Origin: Paenibacillus alkaliterrae
GTDB taxonomy: Bacteria > Bacillota > Bacilli > Paenibacillales > Paenibacillaceae
Direction: 5' to 3'
Assembly (NCBI RefSeq): GCF_021532375.1
Contig: NZ_JAKGAP010000061.1
Location: forward strand, 1-42,162
Length of the DNA: 42,162 nt
The translations under genes and the position numbers were made by a program. Within the stretch, counting starts at the first letter, position 1. The number at the start of each line of letters is the position of its first letter. The notes under the pieces were generated by a model. It was not told the DNA's origin and did not search any database. It saw only the letters and a program-made list of their open reading frames with translations. This document shows positions 33,702-42,075 of the stretch, piece by piece.

Positions 33702-36584
33702 GTGGCTTTGTTTGTCATGATTATTCGCAAAATGGTGCAGAACAAATGGTTGGTCGCCAGCTTATTCATCGGTCTGGTTATGTCTGTCGCCTTGGTTAGC
33801 AGCATGCCGATTTATTCGGAAGCCGTCTTGTCGCGGATGCTGGTCAAGGATTTGGAGACGATGCAAGCGGACAGGAACGTATACCCCGGCTCTCAATATA
33901 ATAAACTTTTTTTTACGAAAGAAACGCCCGAGCAAATGAATCGGATTTTCACGAAGGTCGATAACTATATTCATAATCAAGGCTCGGCTGGCTTCCAAAT
34001 TCCGGTACAGGAGCTTGTGACCGATTTCCAATCGAAATCGATGAAGATTAGACCGAAAAATGATCCCGATCCGAATACGAAAAAATCGGTGAAGACGATG
34101 ACGCTGCGTTCCTTCTCCGGGCTCGAGGAGCATATCAAGCTGACGGACGGCAGGATGCCTGCTGAATTGCAGCCCGTAGACGGCGTATATGAGGTGCTCG
34201 TTACAGAGCGGGCGCTTATTCAATTCAAAACAGTCATCGACTCGGAATTTATTGTGGATGATGAAAAAATTGCCGGGGAAATAAAATTCAAGCCGGTAGG
34301 CGTATTCGAGAAAAAACAGGATGATGACCCTTACTTCCGGGATACGGATCTAAGCGAGCTAAGCAGCAGCTTCGTTATAAGCGACGAAATCGCCAAGCAG
34401 CATCTATTGCAGGAAAGCCGTATTCCGGTTGCTTCGGTTGGATGGTTTTTCGTGCTGGATTATTCGAAGCTGGAGCTCAGATTTGTCGATGATTTCATCC
34501 AGACGACGAATAAGATTCGCAATGTGATGTTGAATGATGTGACGATGTATCAAGTCGTATCGGAAACGCCCGCGCTTGAAACGATCGCTAAGTATCTGGA
34601 GCGGGCTGACCAGCTGAGAACACTAATGTGGTCACTCAATGTTCCGGTGCTCATTATGCTTGGCTTCTACATGTTTATGGTGTCCAATCTCATTGCTGAC
34701 CGGCAAAAAAATGAAATTGCCGTGCTTCGAAGCAGAGGAGCCGCGCGTTGGCAGGTCGTTACTTCGTATGCGGTGGAAGGCATCATCTTATGCGGTATCG
34801 CCTGCGGCATAGGACCGCTGCTTGGCGTCGTTTTAACCGAGCTGCTCGGCGCATCCAACGGATTCCTCGAATTCGTACAGCGCGTTCGTCTGCCTGTAAG
34901 ACTTACGGCAGAGGCCTACCGCTACGGGGCTATCGCATCCTGCATCTGCTTTGTCATTATGCTGGTTCCTATTATTATGGCTACGCGCGTCACGATTGTC
35001 GGATATAAGCAGCAACTGGCGAGATTGCTGAAATCTCCGCTTTGGCACAAAATGTTTCTTGATGTCATTGCACTCGCGTTAGCCATTTATGGGTTGTATA
35101 CCTTCAGAAAGAGACTTGCGGATTTGCAAAGCTTAGGGCTCAATGCTACCGATCTGAACATTGATCCGCTGCAATTCGTCGTGCCTGCGTTGTTCATTAT
35201 GGGGGCTGGTTTGCTGCTGCTTCGTTTATACCCGTGGATACTAAGGCTCGTATACTGGATCGGCAAGAAGTGGTGGCCTCCTTCCGTATATGCTACTTTA
35301 ATACAGGTTGGCCGCTCCAGCTCGCAGTATCAATTTTTGATGATATTTCTCATAATGACGATCGCTACCGGTGTATTCAGCGCTTCGGCTGCGAGAACGA
35401 TCAACAATAATACCGAGGATCGGATAAGATACGGCAATGGCGCGGAAATTGTGCTGAAGTCGCAATGGGTCAACGATGCGCCGCCGCCGCCTCCTCCGGG
35501 AGCGCCGGCAGCGGAAACGACTCCGTTGACTCCTTCCGTTATTCATTATTTGGAGCCCGCATTCGATCCGTTCAAAACGGTTGCCGGAGTTGAATCCGCG
35601 GCCAAAGTATTTACGAAGGATGTATCCTTCAGCGTGAATGACGGTAACGGAGCGGCCACCTTGATGGGGATCGACACCGATGAGTTCGGCGAAACGACCT
35701 GGTTCCGGGACAGCCTGCTCGACTATCCGATTAATGATTATTTAAACCTGCTTGCCTCTGATTCACAGGCGGTGCTTATCTCGAGAACGCTTGCCGAGCA
35801 GAAGAAGGCAAAGGCCGGCGATACGATTTGGGTAGGCTGGAGCGACGTGCCTCAGCAGCCGTTCAAGGTTTACGGCATTATTGATTATTTCCCAACGTTT
35901 AATCCGAATCCGGCTGTTGGAAGCGTCGATGTAAGCGAGGACGAATCGGTTGCCAATGCGCCTATGCTGATCGTTGGCCATTTGCCTCGCATACAGGTTC
36001 AGCTTGCGCTGGAGCCCTATGACGTATGGATTAAGCTGAAGCCGGAAGCCTCGACAGCAGAGTTTTATGAGAGCCTTACCGAATCGGAGCTGCCTATTAC
36101 GAGCATCGTGAATACGAGAGAAGAGCTGATAACAGCCAAAAATGATCCGTTCCTCATGGCGTTAAACGGAATTTTGACATTAGGCTTCGTCCTCTCGATA
36201 CTCGTAAGCTTCATCGGGTTCCTCTTGTATTGGGTATTGTCGCTGCGCGGCAGAACGCTGCAGAACGGCATTTTACGCGCGATTGGCTTATCGCTGAAGC
36301 AGCTTATCGGCATGCTTGGGGTCGAGCAATTGCTGACTTCCGGCGTCGCGGTGCTGATCGGCATTTTCGTCGGCAATATCGCAAGCCTGCTGTATGTGCC
36401 TAACTTTCAAATTGCCTTTAATCCGAGCAGTCTTGTCCCGCCGTTTAAAGTCATGTTTGATTCCGCGGATTTAATGCGAATCTATATTTTGGTCGGGTTT
36501 ATGCTCATGATCGGTCTTGGCATATTGGCCTATATGCTGTCGCGCCTGCGCATTCATCAAGCGATTAAGCTAGGGGAGGATTGA
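33702..36584 (+). CDS. Large FtsX-like ABC permease
   Basis: A 960-residue permease. TM1 near the N-terminus is followed by an extracellular domain of about 270 residues. The first FtsX block (about 305-435) includes NLIADRQKNEIAVLRSRGAARWQVV. Further helices and a second extracellular region (about 590-830), with a proline-rich stretch near residue 595, lead to the second FtsX block at the C-terminus (FIGFLLYWVLSLRGRTLQNGILRAIGLS). The GTG at 33702 has TGGGAGG upstream. Such large permeases with an adaptor and a LolD-type ATPase handle lipids, lipoproteins or peptides at the cell surface. The substrate is unknown. Confidence 0.85.
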   Translation: MALFVMIIRKMVQNKWLVASLFIGLVMSVALVSSMPIYSEAVLSRMLVKDLETMQADRNVYPGSQYNKLFFTKETPEQMNRIFTKVDNYIHNQGSAGFQIPVQELVTDFQSKSMKIRPKNDPDPNTKKSVKTMTLRSFSGLEEHIKLTDGRMPAELQPVDGVYEVLVTERALIQFKTVIDSEFIVDDEKIAGEIKFKPVGVFEKKQDDDPYFRDTDLSELSSSFVISDEIAKQHLLQESRIPVASVGWFFVLDYSKLELRFVDDFIQTTNKIRNVMLNDVTMYQVVSETPALETIAKYLERADQLRTLMWSLNVPVLIMLGFYMFMVSNLIADRQKNEIAVLRSRGAARWQVVTSYAVEGIILCGIACGIGPLLGVVLTELLGASNGFLEFVQRVRLPVRLTAEAYRYGAIASCICFVIMLVPIIMATRVTIVGYKQQLARLLKSPLWHKMFLDVIALALAIYGLYTFRKRLADLQSLGLNATDLNIDPLQFVVPALFIMGAGLLLLRLYPWILRLVYWIGKKWWPPSVYATLIQVGRSSSQYQFLMIFLIMTIATGVFSASAARTINNNTEDRIRYGNGAEIVLKSQWVNDAPPPPPPGAPAAETTPLTPSVIHYLEPAFDPFKTVAGVESAAKVFTKDVSFSVNDGNGAATLMGIDTDEFGETTWFRDSLLDYPINDYLNLLASDSQAVLISRTLAEQKKAKAGDTIWVGWSDVPQQPFKVYGIIDYFPTFNPNPAVGSVDVSEDESVANAPMLIVGHLPRIQVQLALEPYDVWIKLKPEASTAEFYESLTESELPITSIVNTREELITAKNDPFLMALNGILTLGFVLSILVSFIGFLLYWVLSLRGRTLQNGILRAIGLSLKQLIGMLGVEQLLTSGVAVLIGIFVGNIASLLYVPNFQIAFNPSSLVPPFKVMFDSADLMRIYILVGFMLMIGLGILAYMLSRLRIHQAIKLGED

Positions 36585-36587
36585 CGG

Positions 36588-37469
36588 ATGATCCATTGCG
36601 AAGGGCTTGTCAAAATATACAAAACGGCCGACTTAGAGGTATTCGCCCTGCAAGGCCTCGATCTCCACATCGAAAGCGGCGAGCTGATGGCGATTATCGG
36701 CAACAGCGGCAGCGGAAAATCAACGCTGCTGAATATGCTGGGCGGCCTCGACCGCCCAACCGCCGGCAAACTGACCGTTGACGGCAGAGATATGCTTAAG
36801 TTTAAGGAACGTGATTTTGTCCGTTACAAACGGGAAAGCGTCGGCTTCGTGTGGCAGAACAACGCCCGTAATTTGATTCCGTATTTGACGGCGCTCGAGA
36901 ACGTAGAGCTGCCGATTCTGTTGACGGGCGCCCGCAAGCGCTGGCGGGCGAAGGAGCTTCTCGATGCAGTCGGTCTAAGCCATAGAGCATCCAATAAGCT
37001 GTATGAGCTGTCAGGCGGCGAGCAGCAGAGGGTAGCCATTGCGATTGCGCTAGCCAATCACCCGAAACTTCTGCTGGCAGATGAGCCGACTGGCTCGGTA
37101 GATTCGAGAATGGCTAATCAAATCCTGGATTTGTTCCGCGAGTTGAACCGCACGATCGGCATCACCGTCGTGATCGTCACGCATGATCCGGAGCTTGCGA
37201 AGAAGGTTGACCGGGTGGCAGCGATACGCGACGGCAAGATCTCTTCCGAAATGCTGCGTAAACGCTCCTATGCGGAAGAACTTGCTGAGCTTGAGGAAGC
37301 GGATGACGAGGAAGGAACGCATGTCGAGTACGCAGTGCTCGACAAGGCGGGCCGTCTGCAGGTGCCGGCAGGCTATTTGGAATCTATTGGCGTTAAGAAC
37401 TCCAATAAGCTTCGCGTGGAACTGGGCGAAGGGAGAATCGTGCTCCTACCTCCGGAGGAGAAGGAGTAG
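36588..37469 (+). CDS. MacB/LolD-type ABC ATPase with a C-terminal AbrB-like domain
   Basis: A 293-residue ATPase: Walker A GNSGSGKST (about residue 38), signature LSGGEQQRVAIAIA, Walker B LLLADEPTGSVD, H-loop VTHD, ending near residue 225. A charged linker (EELAELEEADDEEGTH) leads to about 46 extra residues reading YAVLDKAGRLQVPAG and ending KLRVELGEGRIVLLPPEE. That segment has the look of an AbrB/MazE swapped-hairpin domain. This tail is absent from the first ATPase of the operon. It follows the permease gene by 3 nt. The tail may dimerise, or link transport to DNA binding, but neither is shown. Confidence 0.82.
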   Translation: MIHCEGLVKIYKTADLEVFALQGLDLHIESGELMAIIGNSGSGKSTLLNMLGGLDRPTAGKLTVDGRDMLKFKERDFVRYKRESVGFVWQNNARNLIPYLTALENVELPILLTGARKRWRAKELLDAVGLSHRASNKLYELSGGEQQRVAIAIALANHPKLLLADEPTGSVDSRMANQILDLFRELNRTIGITVVIVTHDPELAKKVDRVAAIRDGKISSEMLRKRSYAEELAELEEADDEEGTHVEYAVLDKAGRLQVPAGYLESIGVKNSNKLRVELGEGRIVLLPPEEKE

Positions 37470-37841
37470 GCTGGCGGATACGGCGGAAATGGGGACGCTC
37501 GGCGGCAGGCTGACCGAATAGAGCTGGAAACTAGCTCTATTCATCACACTTTGGTTAATATGAGCCAAATAGATCTAAAAAGCAGCGCTATGGCTGGCGG
37601 ATACGGCGAAAATGGGCACAAACGGCGGCGTGCTGACGGAATAGATCTAGAAACTAGATCTATTCCGTACATTTTGGTTAGTATGAGCCAAATAGATCTA
37701 AAAAGTAGCGCTATGGCTGGCGTATGCGGCGGAAATGGGCACAAACGGCGGCGTGCTGACCGAATAGAGCTAGAAACTAGCTCTATTCATCACACTTTGG
37801 TTAGTATGAGCCAAATAGATCTAAAAAGCAGCGCTATGGCT
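37469..37841 (+). repeat. Three tandem copies of a 123-bp intergenic repeat with a hairpin
   Basis: Units start at 37469, 37592 and 37715, exactly 123 bp apart, and the first four bases of a fourth unit follow at 37838. Each unit holds a hairpin with loop GAAAC: 37516-37542, 37637-37667 and 37762-37788. Stem arms are GAATAGAGCTA/TAGCTCTATTC in copy 3, the same with one G-U pair in copy 1, and GAATAGATCTA/TAGATCTATTC in copy 2. Because 123 is a multiple of three, ORFs run through the array on both strands, but they are low-complexity by-products. Confidence 0.92.
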
Positions 37842-37850
37842 GTATGTATA

Positions 37851-37902
37851 AAAAAAGAGACTATCCTACCGCCATCAATGGCAGCTGGATAGTCTCTTTA
37901 TT
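37851..37902. terminator. Shared terminator of two convergent operons
   Basis: AGAGACTATCC (37856-37866) pairs perfectly with GGATAGTCTCT (37887-37897). T-rich sequence lies on one side and an A run on the other, so it can stop transcripts from both directions. Confidence 0.85.
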
Positions 37903-37911
37903 TGCAACCAG

Positions 37912-38844
37912 CTAAACCTGCACACGCTCTTCCTGTGCCAGCTTCGTATAATAGAGCTTGAAAATAAGATCCTGATTGTAATTGCCGAAGCCGGAGCCGA
38001 ACAGCGTGACGCCGCCGATATGCTCGGCATCCTCGAGGATGGCAATGCGGAACGTCCAGTGGCTGTTGCTTATATCGATCTGATCGAGATTCACGTTGGA
38101 AAGCCGGAGACCGTCCATGTATGTGCCGTCCTTCTTGATAATAAGCCGTTTCAGCAAGCCGAATTGGTTGACATCGTCGAACCACCATGAAGGATTCAGC
38201 TTTCCTTTGCCGCCATAATCGGCCGGACTCGTCCAACTGCCGACGTTAACGCCATTGAAGAAGAAAGTAAGGTCAGACGGCCAGTTCATGTTGGTAAGCG
38301 GCGCTTCGGAAGAGATTTCCATGGAAATTTCCAGCTCCTCCGGATTTTCGCTGCTTAATAGGAAGTTCGGAATTTTGTATTCAATGTAGCCTTGCGAGAA
38401 CCATAAAATTTTCGCATTAACCCGATCAGGGTCAAGGAAGTAGCGAGGGTCATCGAAAATGCCAATGACTTTCTCGGTCGTACAAATGCCGCATGTAGGC
38501 ACGATGCTCAAATCGGTGTAGTGGCCGATCGAGACCTCGGTTCTTCTGGATTCGCGATGAACGACGTCCTTACGCGGGAAAGTGATCTCAAGTCCGTCCA
38601 TTTGGAGCGAGCATACCTTCTGGGCGGCTCCGCCCTTGCCTGGCGTCATCTCGGAGCGGATAATTCCCGCCTTTTCCAGCTTTTTGACATGCATGGTCAT
38701 AATCGCGCTGCTTAAGCCTATCGCTTCGGCAAGCTCACGAATATTCATCGATTTTTTAGATAACAAATGAATAATTTGGATTCTTACATTACTTGATATA
38801 GCCTCGAATACAGGCAGGCTTTGCTCAGAAAGATCGATTTTCAA
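37912..38844 (-). CDS. ArsR-like HTH transcriptional regulator with a large C-terminal domain
   Basis: A 310-residue protein. The N-terminal winged helix reads VRIQIIHLLSKKSMNIRELAEAIGLSSAIMTMHVKKLEKAGIIRSE (about residues 20-65), as in ArsR/MarR-like proteins. The remaining 230 residues are beta-rich, with Trp-rich segments such as LNPSWWFDDVNQ and TCGICTTEKVIG. I know no function for this domain, though such regulators often adjoin sugar genes. The TTG at 38844 has GGGGG 7 nt upstream on the minus strand. An ATG seven codons earlier (38865) has no ribosome site. The gene is alone on its strand. Confidence 0.75.
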   Translation of the reverse strand: MKIDLSEQSLPVFEAISSNVRIQIIHLLSKKSMNIRELAEAIGLSSAIMTMHVKKLEKAGIIRSEMTPGKGGAAQKVCSLQMDGLEITFPRKDVVHRESRRTEVSIGHYTDLSIVPTCGICTTEKVIGIFDDPRYFLDPDRVNAKILWFSQGYIEYKIPNFLLSSENPEELEISMEISSEAPLTNMNWPSDLTFFFNGVNVGSWTSPADYGGKGKLNPSWWFDDVNQFGLLKRLIIKKDGTYMDGLRLSNVNLDQIDISNSHWTFRIAILEDAEHIGGVTLFGSGFGNYNQDLIFKLYYTKLAQEERVQV

Positions 38845-38865
38845 TGGATAACCCCCGGTGAACAT

Positions 38866-39057
38866 TATTATTAATACATATGTGAATGATTAGTGTGTAT
38901 ACAGACTGTAATATACATGAAAACTGTCGAAACCACAAGGTATATTGCAATGTATAGTGCACTGTTTCATCAAAAAGATAACTTAAGTATAAATTAATTT
39001 GCTTTATAGTTTACATGTTTGGGTTATCGTATTTTTCTCTTTGGAGCTATAAAACAG
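38866..39057. other. AT-rich divergent intergenic region
   Basis: The 5' gap between the divergent HTH regulator and SDR genes holds no gene. It is AT-rich and contains several TATA-like hexamers on both strands, suited to divergent promoters. Confidence 0.45.
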
Positions 39058-39085
39058 TTGACTTTTTGGTAGCATAACTAATAAT
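39058..39085 (+). promoter_or_regulatory. Promoter of the SDR gene
   Basis: TTGACT (39058-39063), 16 nt, AATAAT (39080-39085) fits a sigma-A promoter. It lies 46 nt upstream of the SDR start codon, which has AAAGGCGG before it. Confidence 0.6.
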
Positions 39086-39130
39086 AAAATATATAACAAA
39101 ATTCGTGTTGAAAAGAAAGGCGGCATTGGC

Positions 39131-39892
39131 ATGCAAATCGACTTGTCGAATAAAACAGCTCTAATTACAGGTGCATCCGGCGATTTGGGTCGAGTGATGG
39201 CTCGAACTCTCGCAGTCTGCGGCGCTAACATTGTGCTGCATTATAATAATAACGAAGCGAAGACGAAGGAGCTGCAGCAGGAGATTGCCGCTTTGGGCAG
39301 ACGAGCGATCATCGTTCAGGCGGATATTACGAATGAGCAGCAAATTTATGCGATGAAGGATAAGGTTACGGAGGAGCTTGGTCATGTCGATATCGTAGTA
39401 GCTAACGCGGTTATCCAATATCAATGGACAAGCGTATTGGAGCAGCCGGTTTCCGATTATGTCAGTCAATTCGAGTCCTGCGTCATGCAAAGCGTTTATT
39501 TGGCAAAAGCGTTCGTTCCCGCTATGATGGAGCGCAAAGGCGGAAGAATCATTGGCATTAATACGGAATGCGCGATGCAGAACTTCCCCGGCCAATCGGC
39601 CTATACGGCGGGCAAACGCGGGATGGACGGCATCTACCGCGTGCTGGCGAAGGAAGCGGGCGAGCATCAGATTACGGTTAATCAGGTTGCTCCGGGGTGG
39701 ACCATCAGCGATCGCGACCGGGCAAGCGGCAACGAAGAGAACGTAAGCTACTCGCAGAACGTTCCGCTCAAACGCAGAGGTACCGATCAAGAAATCGCTA
39801 ATACGGTCGCTTTCTTGGCATCGGACCTGGCAAGCTTCATTACAGGCGCCTACATTCCTGTAAATGGCGGAAACGTGATGCCGGCTATTTAG
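39131..39892 (+). CDS. SDR-family NAD(P)-dependent oxidoreductase
   Basis: A 253-residue classical short-chain dehydrogenase with the cofactor loop TGASGDLG (residues 13-20), ANAVIQ in place of NNAG, and catalytic Tyr158 and Lys162 in YTAGK. It ends with the expected ITGAYIPVNGG. The residue 13 before the Tyr, normally the catalytic Ser, is Thr145 in INTECAMQ. The substrate is unknown, and many relatives act on sugars, polyols or 3-oxoacyl groups. The gene is followed by remnants of a kinase and a binding protein, then by a LacI regulator. Confidence 0.87.
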   Translation: MQIDLSNKTALITGASGDLGRVMARTLAVCGANIVLHYNNNEAKTKELQQEIAALGRRAIIVQADITNEQQIYAMKDKVTEELGHVDIVVANAVIQYQWTSVLEQPVSDYVSQFESCVMQSVYLAKAFVPAMMERKGGRIIGINTECAMQNFPGQSAYTAGKRGMDGIYRVLAKEAGEHQITVNQVAPGWTISDRDRASGNEENVSYSQNVPLKRRGTDQEIANTVAFLASDLASFITGAYIPVNGGNVMPAI

Positions 39893-39909
39893 ATGGGAGA
39901 CTACTAGCG

Positions 39910-40201
39910 ATGGGCGTAAGGAAACGATTTTGGCGCATATGGGCGGCTTTTGGAGGTATGCGGATGGAAAGGAAGCTGTTTCTTGTTTTCCTGCTTCTTA
40001 TTACGCTGCCTCTATCGTATGTTCGAGCATATCCGGTTAGCCGATTTCAATACGTACGCGGACAAGCGTTACGGCATCGCGACCGGGGCCTCGACGACGG
40101 GCATCGTTTATAACAAAAAAGCTTTCGCGGCGGGCGGCAGGGCTGCCATGTATTTAATGGGCAACTGGGTCATTTATTCAGGAGTGGAACGTTGGTCCTG
40201 A
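39910..40201 (+). pseudogene. Fused remnants of a YesM-type kinase and a sugar-binding protein
   Basis: The frame from the ATG at 39910 opens with FWRIWAAFGGMRMERKLFLVFLLLITLPLS, the usual first helix of YesM-type kinases, and the match stops there. A second frame then reads ADFNTYADKRYGIATGASTTGIVYNKKAFA and, after an apparent internal deletion, AAMYLMGNWVIYSG. Both are blocks of family-1 sugar-binding proteins that are normally well over 100 residues apart. Neither gene can be functional. This looks like the scar of a deleted sugar-transport and sensing locus. Confidence 0.75.
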
Positions 40202-40281
40202 TTTAAAGGCTGTCTTCGATTAATACAATGAGAGCTGGAGGAAGCAAGAACCATTACCGAAAGCTAAGGTGGAGTACTCCC

Positions 40282-41343
40282 ATGTCAAAGAAAGTCACGA
40301 TGCAGCAAATAGCCGGTTATTTGGGCGTATCCAAGTTTGTCGTTTCGAAGGCGCTGTCCGGTAAAGGAGGCGTTAGCGAGACGACGAAGGAGCGGGTTAT
40401 TCAGGCGGCGTCCCAGCTCGGTTATTTTTCGCAAAAAAATGCCTATGTCAAAACGATGAAGCTGGAGCAGCTGCCAAAGGTTCCCGCGGCGGGCAAGCAA
40501 TCCGTGCTCGTGCTCATGCCGAATATCCGGTTTCGGACGAAGGAATCGGCGTACTGCGGGCGCATACTTGACGGAATCGCCTCCCGGTTGGAGGCGGACG
40601 GCTTCGGCATGGTGATCGTATCCGAGCAGAGCGTCGATCATTTTCTGCATTTTTTAAATCCGAACGGCATATTGGGGCTGATCGGCGTAGGAGAAATTTC
40701 GACCGCGCTGCTGCTGGAGGTGCATCGGATCGGTCTGCCGATGGTGCTCGTCGATCATGAGGACATGCTTATTCCAAGCGACACCGTGTTCACGAATAAC
40801 TATGAATCGATGTACCGGCTGACGAAGCATTTGATCGGGAGCGGTCATAAGCAGCTGTGCTTTATTGGAGATATTGCTTACTCGAGGAGCTTTAAGGACC
40901 GTTTTCTCGGCTTCCGAAGCGCACTGGAGGAAGAGGAATCGGTTGGAGACGCAAGGGATTGGTCGCTTTCCGTGAAGGGCTTCGAGCACGAACATTTCGA
41001 AGAGCCGATCAGGCAGTGGGCAGCGAAGAAGCAGAAGCTCAAAACACTGCCTACGGCGTTGCTGTGCGCCAATGACATGATCGCGATCGGCGCAGTGCAT
41101 GCGTTGGAGGGGCTCGGCATAGCGGTGCCCGGCGACGTATCGGTAACGGGTTTCGATAACATCGAGCACGCCTACAAGATGACGCCTGCGCTCACGACGG
41201 TCCACGTGCCTAAGGAGCTGCTTGGCCGCCGTGCGGTAGAGCGCCTGCTCGGGCGTATCGCGGGTCAATCGAACCCGATGGAGAAGCTGCTCCTTGCCGG
41301 AGAGCTGCTGTACCGGGAGTCGACAGGCCCGGCGAATGGATAG
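40282..41343 (+). CDS. LacI-family transcriptional regulator
   Basis: A 353-residue regulator. The N-terminal helix-turn-helix reads VTMQQIAGYLGVSKFVVSKALSGKGGVSETTKERV (about 5-40), with a hinge near 50-60. A periplasmic-binding-protein-like ligand domain follows, with the conserved ALLCANDMIAIGAVHALEGLGIAVPGDVSVTGFDN (about 262-300). It probably represses sugar-use genes. The adjacent binding-protein gene is a remnant, so its former target locus may be lost. ATG 40282 has GGTGGAG upstream. A hairpin with a T run follows the stop. Confidence 0.87.
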   Translation: MSKKVTMQQIAGYLGVSKFVVSKALSGKGGVSETTKERVIQAASQLGYFSQKNAYVKTMKLEQLPKVPAAGKQSVLVLMPNIRFRTKESAYCGRILDGIASRLEADGFGMVIVSEQSVDHFLHFLNPNGILGLIGVGEISTALLLEVHRIGLPMVLVDHEDMLIPSDTVFTNNYESMYRLTKHLIGSGHKQLCFIGDIAYSRSFKDRFLGFRSALEEEESVGDARDWSLSVKGFEHEHFEEPIRQWAAKKQKLKTLPTALLCANDMIAIGAVHALEGLGIAVPGDVSVTGFDNIEHAYKMTPALTTVHVPKELLGRRAVERLLGRIAGQSNPMEKLLLAGELLYRESTGPANG

Positions 41344-41347
41344 GATC

Positions 41348-41405
41348 GCGGCTGCGCGGGGAGGTGTGCTTTTGTGCTCGCTTGCTTGCTCGGCCGCTTT
41401 TTTTT
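41348..41405 (+). terminator. Terminator of the LacI-family gene
   Basis: GCGGCT (41348-41353) pairs with GGCCGC (41392-41397), followed by eight T. The loop is long and contains further short pairings. Confidence 0.5.
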
Positions 41406-41839
41406 ATTTGGCTGGACGTCCACCTAGCAATGCTGGCCCGTCGGCATGCGCGTATGCTGGCATAGCTGAAAGCCTGTTCGCAGATTCGGCGGTATGGGAG
41501 CCTGCTGGTCCGACTGTATGTGCGTCTGCTGCAGAAAGTGCATTGTAGCAGGCGGGCGAGGTGATAATCTAACATTCTGCTGTATAGAGTGCAAATTAGA
41601 CAAAAGGAGGGACACGTCATAGGAGTAATTGGAGAGGGAAAGCCGCCATCATGGAATAAGGCAACCTCAGTGTAGAAGTTACCGCTTTTTGTTCCGGTTC
41701 CCTTTGGGGCGTTTGGCCAGGGTAGAACCGTTATCCGTATCCGAGCCGTTTGCTGCATTCCGAGTTGAATTTGCGCTGACTGAGGAAACGGTATCGCTGA
41801 AGGTACCGCTTCCGCCTGACGAAACAGAGGTTTGAGTAG
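41406..41839. other. Non-coding or decayed interval before the ABC stub
   Basis: No convincing gene is seen. The AAAGGAGGG at about 41600-41608 looks like a ribosome site left without a proper start codon (ATA follows). A frame from about 41629 to 41835 reads SYRFLFRFPLGRLARVE and EFALTEETVSLKVPLPPDETEV, which might be the end of a lost enzyme domain. I could not assign it. Confidence 0.3.
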
Positions 41840-41998
41840 GGGCGGACAACGCTTATCGTTGCCCACCGTCTGTCGACGATTCGCGACGCTGACCGCATCG
41901 TCGTCATGAAGCATGGCCGTATCGTCGAGGTCGGCACCTTCAACGAGCTGATGGCGAGGAAGGGCGAGTTTTACAATTTGAAGCAGCTTCAATTGTAA
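41840..41998 (+). pseudogene. C-terminal stub of an ABC exporter ATPase
   Basis: In frame directly after a TAG stop, the sequence reads [20 protein letters not shown], then [32 protein letters not shown] and a natural stop. This is the H-loop and C-terminus of an ABC exporter of the same family as those at 19011-23778. Walker A, the signature motif, Walker B and the membrane domain are all missing, and no start codon or ribosome site is present. Confidence 0.85.
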
Positions 41999-42033
41999 GA
42001 GGATGAACTGCAGGTACTTCATATATAAATAGT

Positions 42034-42073
42034 AAAAGTGACTAGCATCTTTTATGCTTAGTCACTTTTTTTT
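42034..42073 (+). terminator. Terminator of the ABC stub and insertion site of the intron
   Basis: AAAAGTGACT and GCAT pair with ATGC and AGTCACTTTT across the loop CTTTT. The stem runs straight into eight T, and the group II intron start follows 2 nt later. Confidence 0.85.
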
Positions 42074-42075
42074 GT

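Noticed and set aside
37551..37892. ORFs on both strands through the 123-bp repeats, with 41-residue repeated units
   Set aside because: The repeat length is a multiple of three, so any stop-free frame repeats. There is no ribosome site, composition is odd, and the region is better explained as a non-coding repeat array.
41294..41548. 84-codon ORF after the LacI gene
   Set aside because: It overlaps the end of the LacI gene in another frame, runs through the terminator hairpin, and shows no family features.
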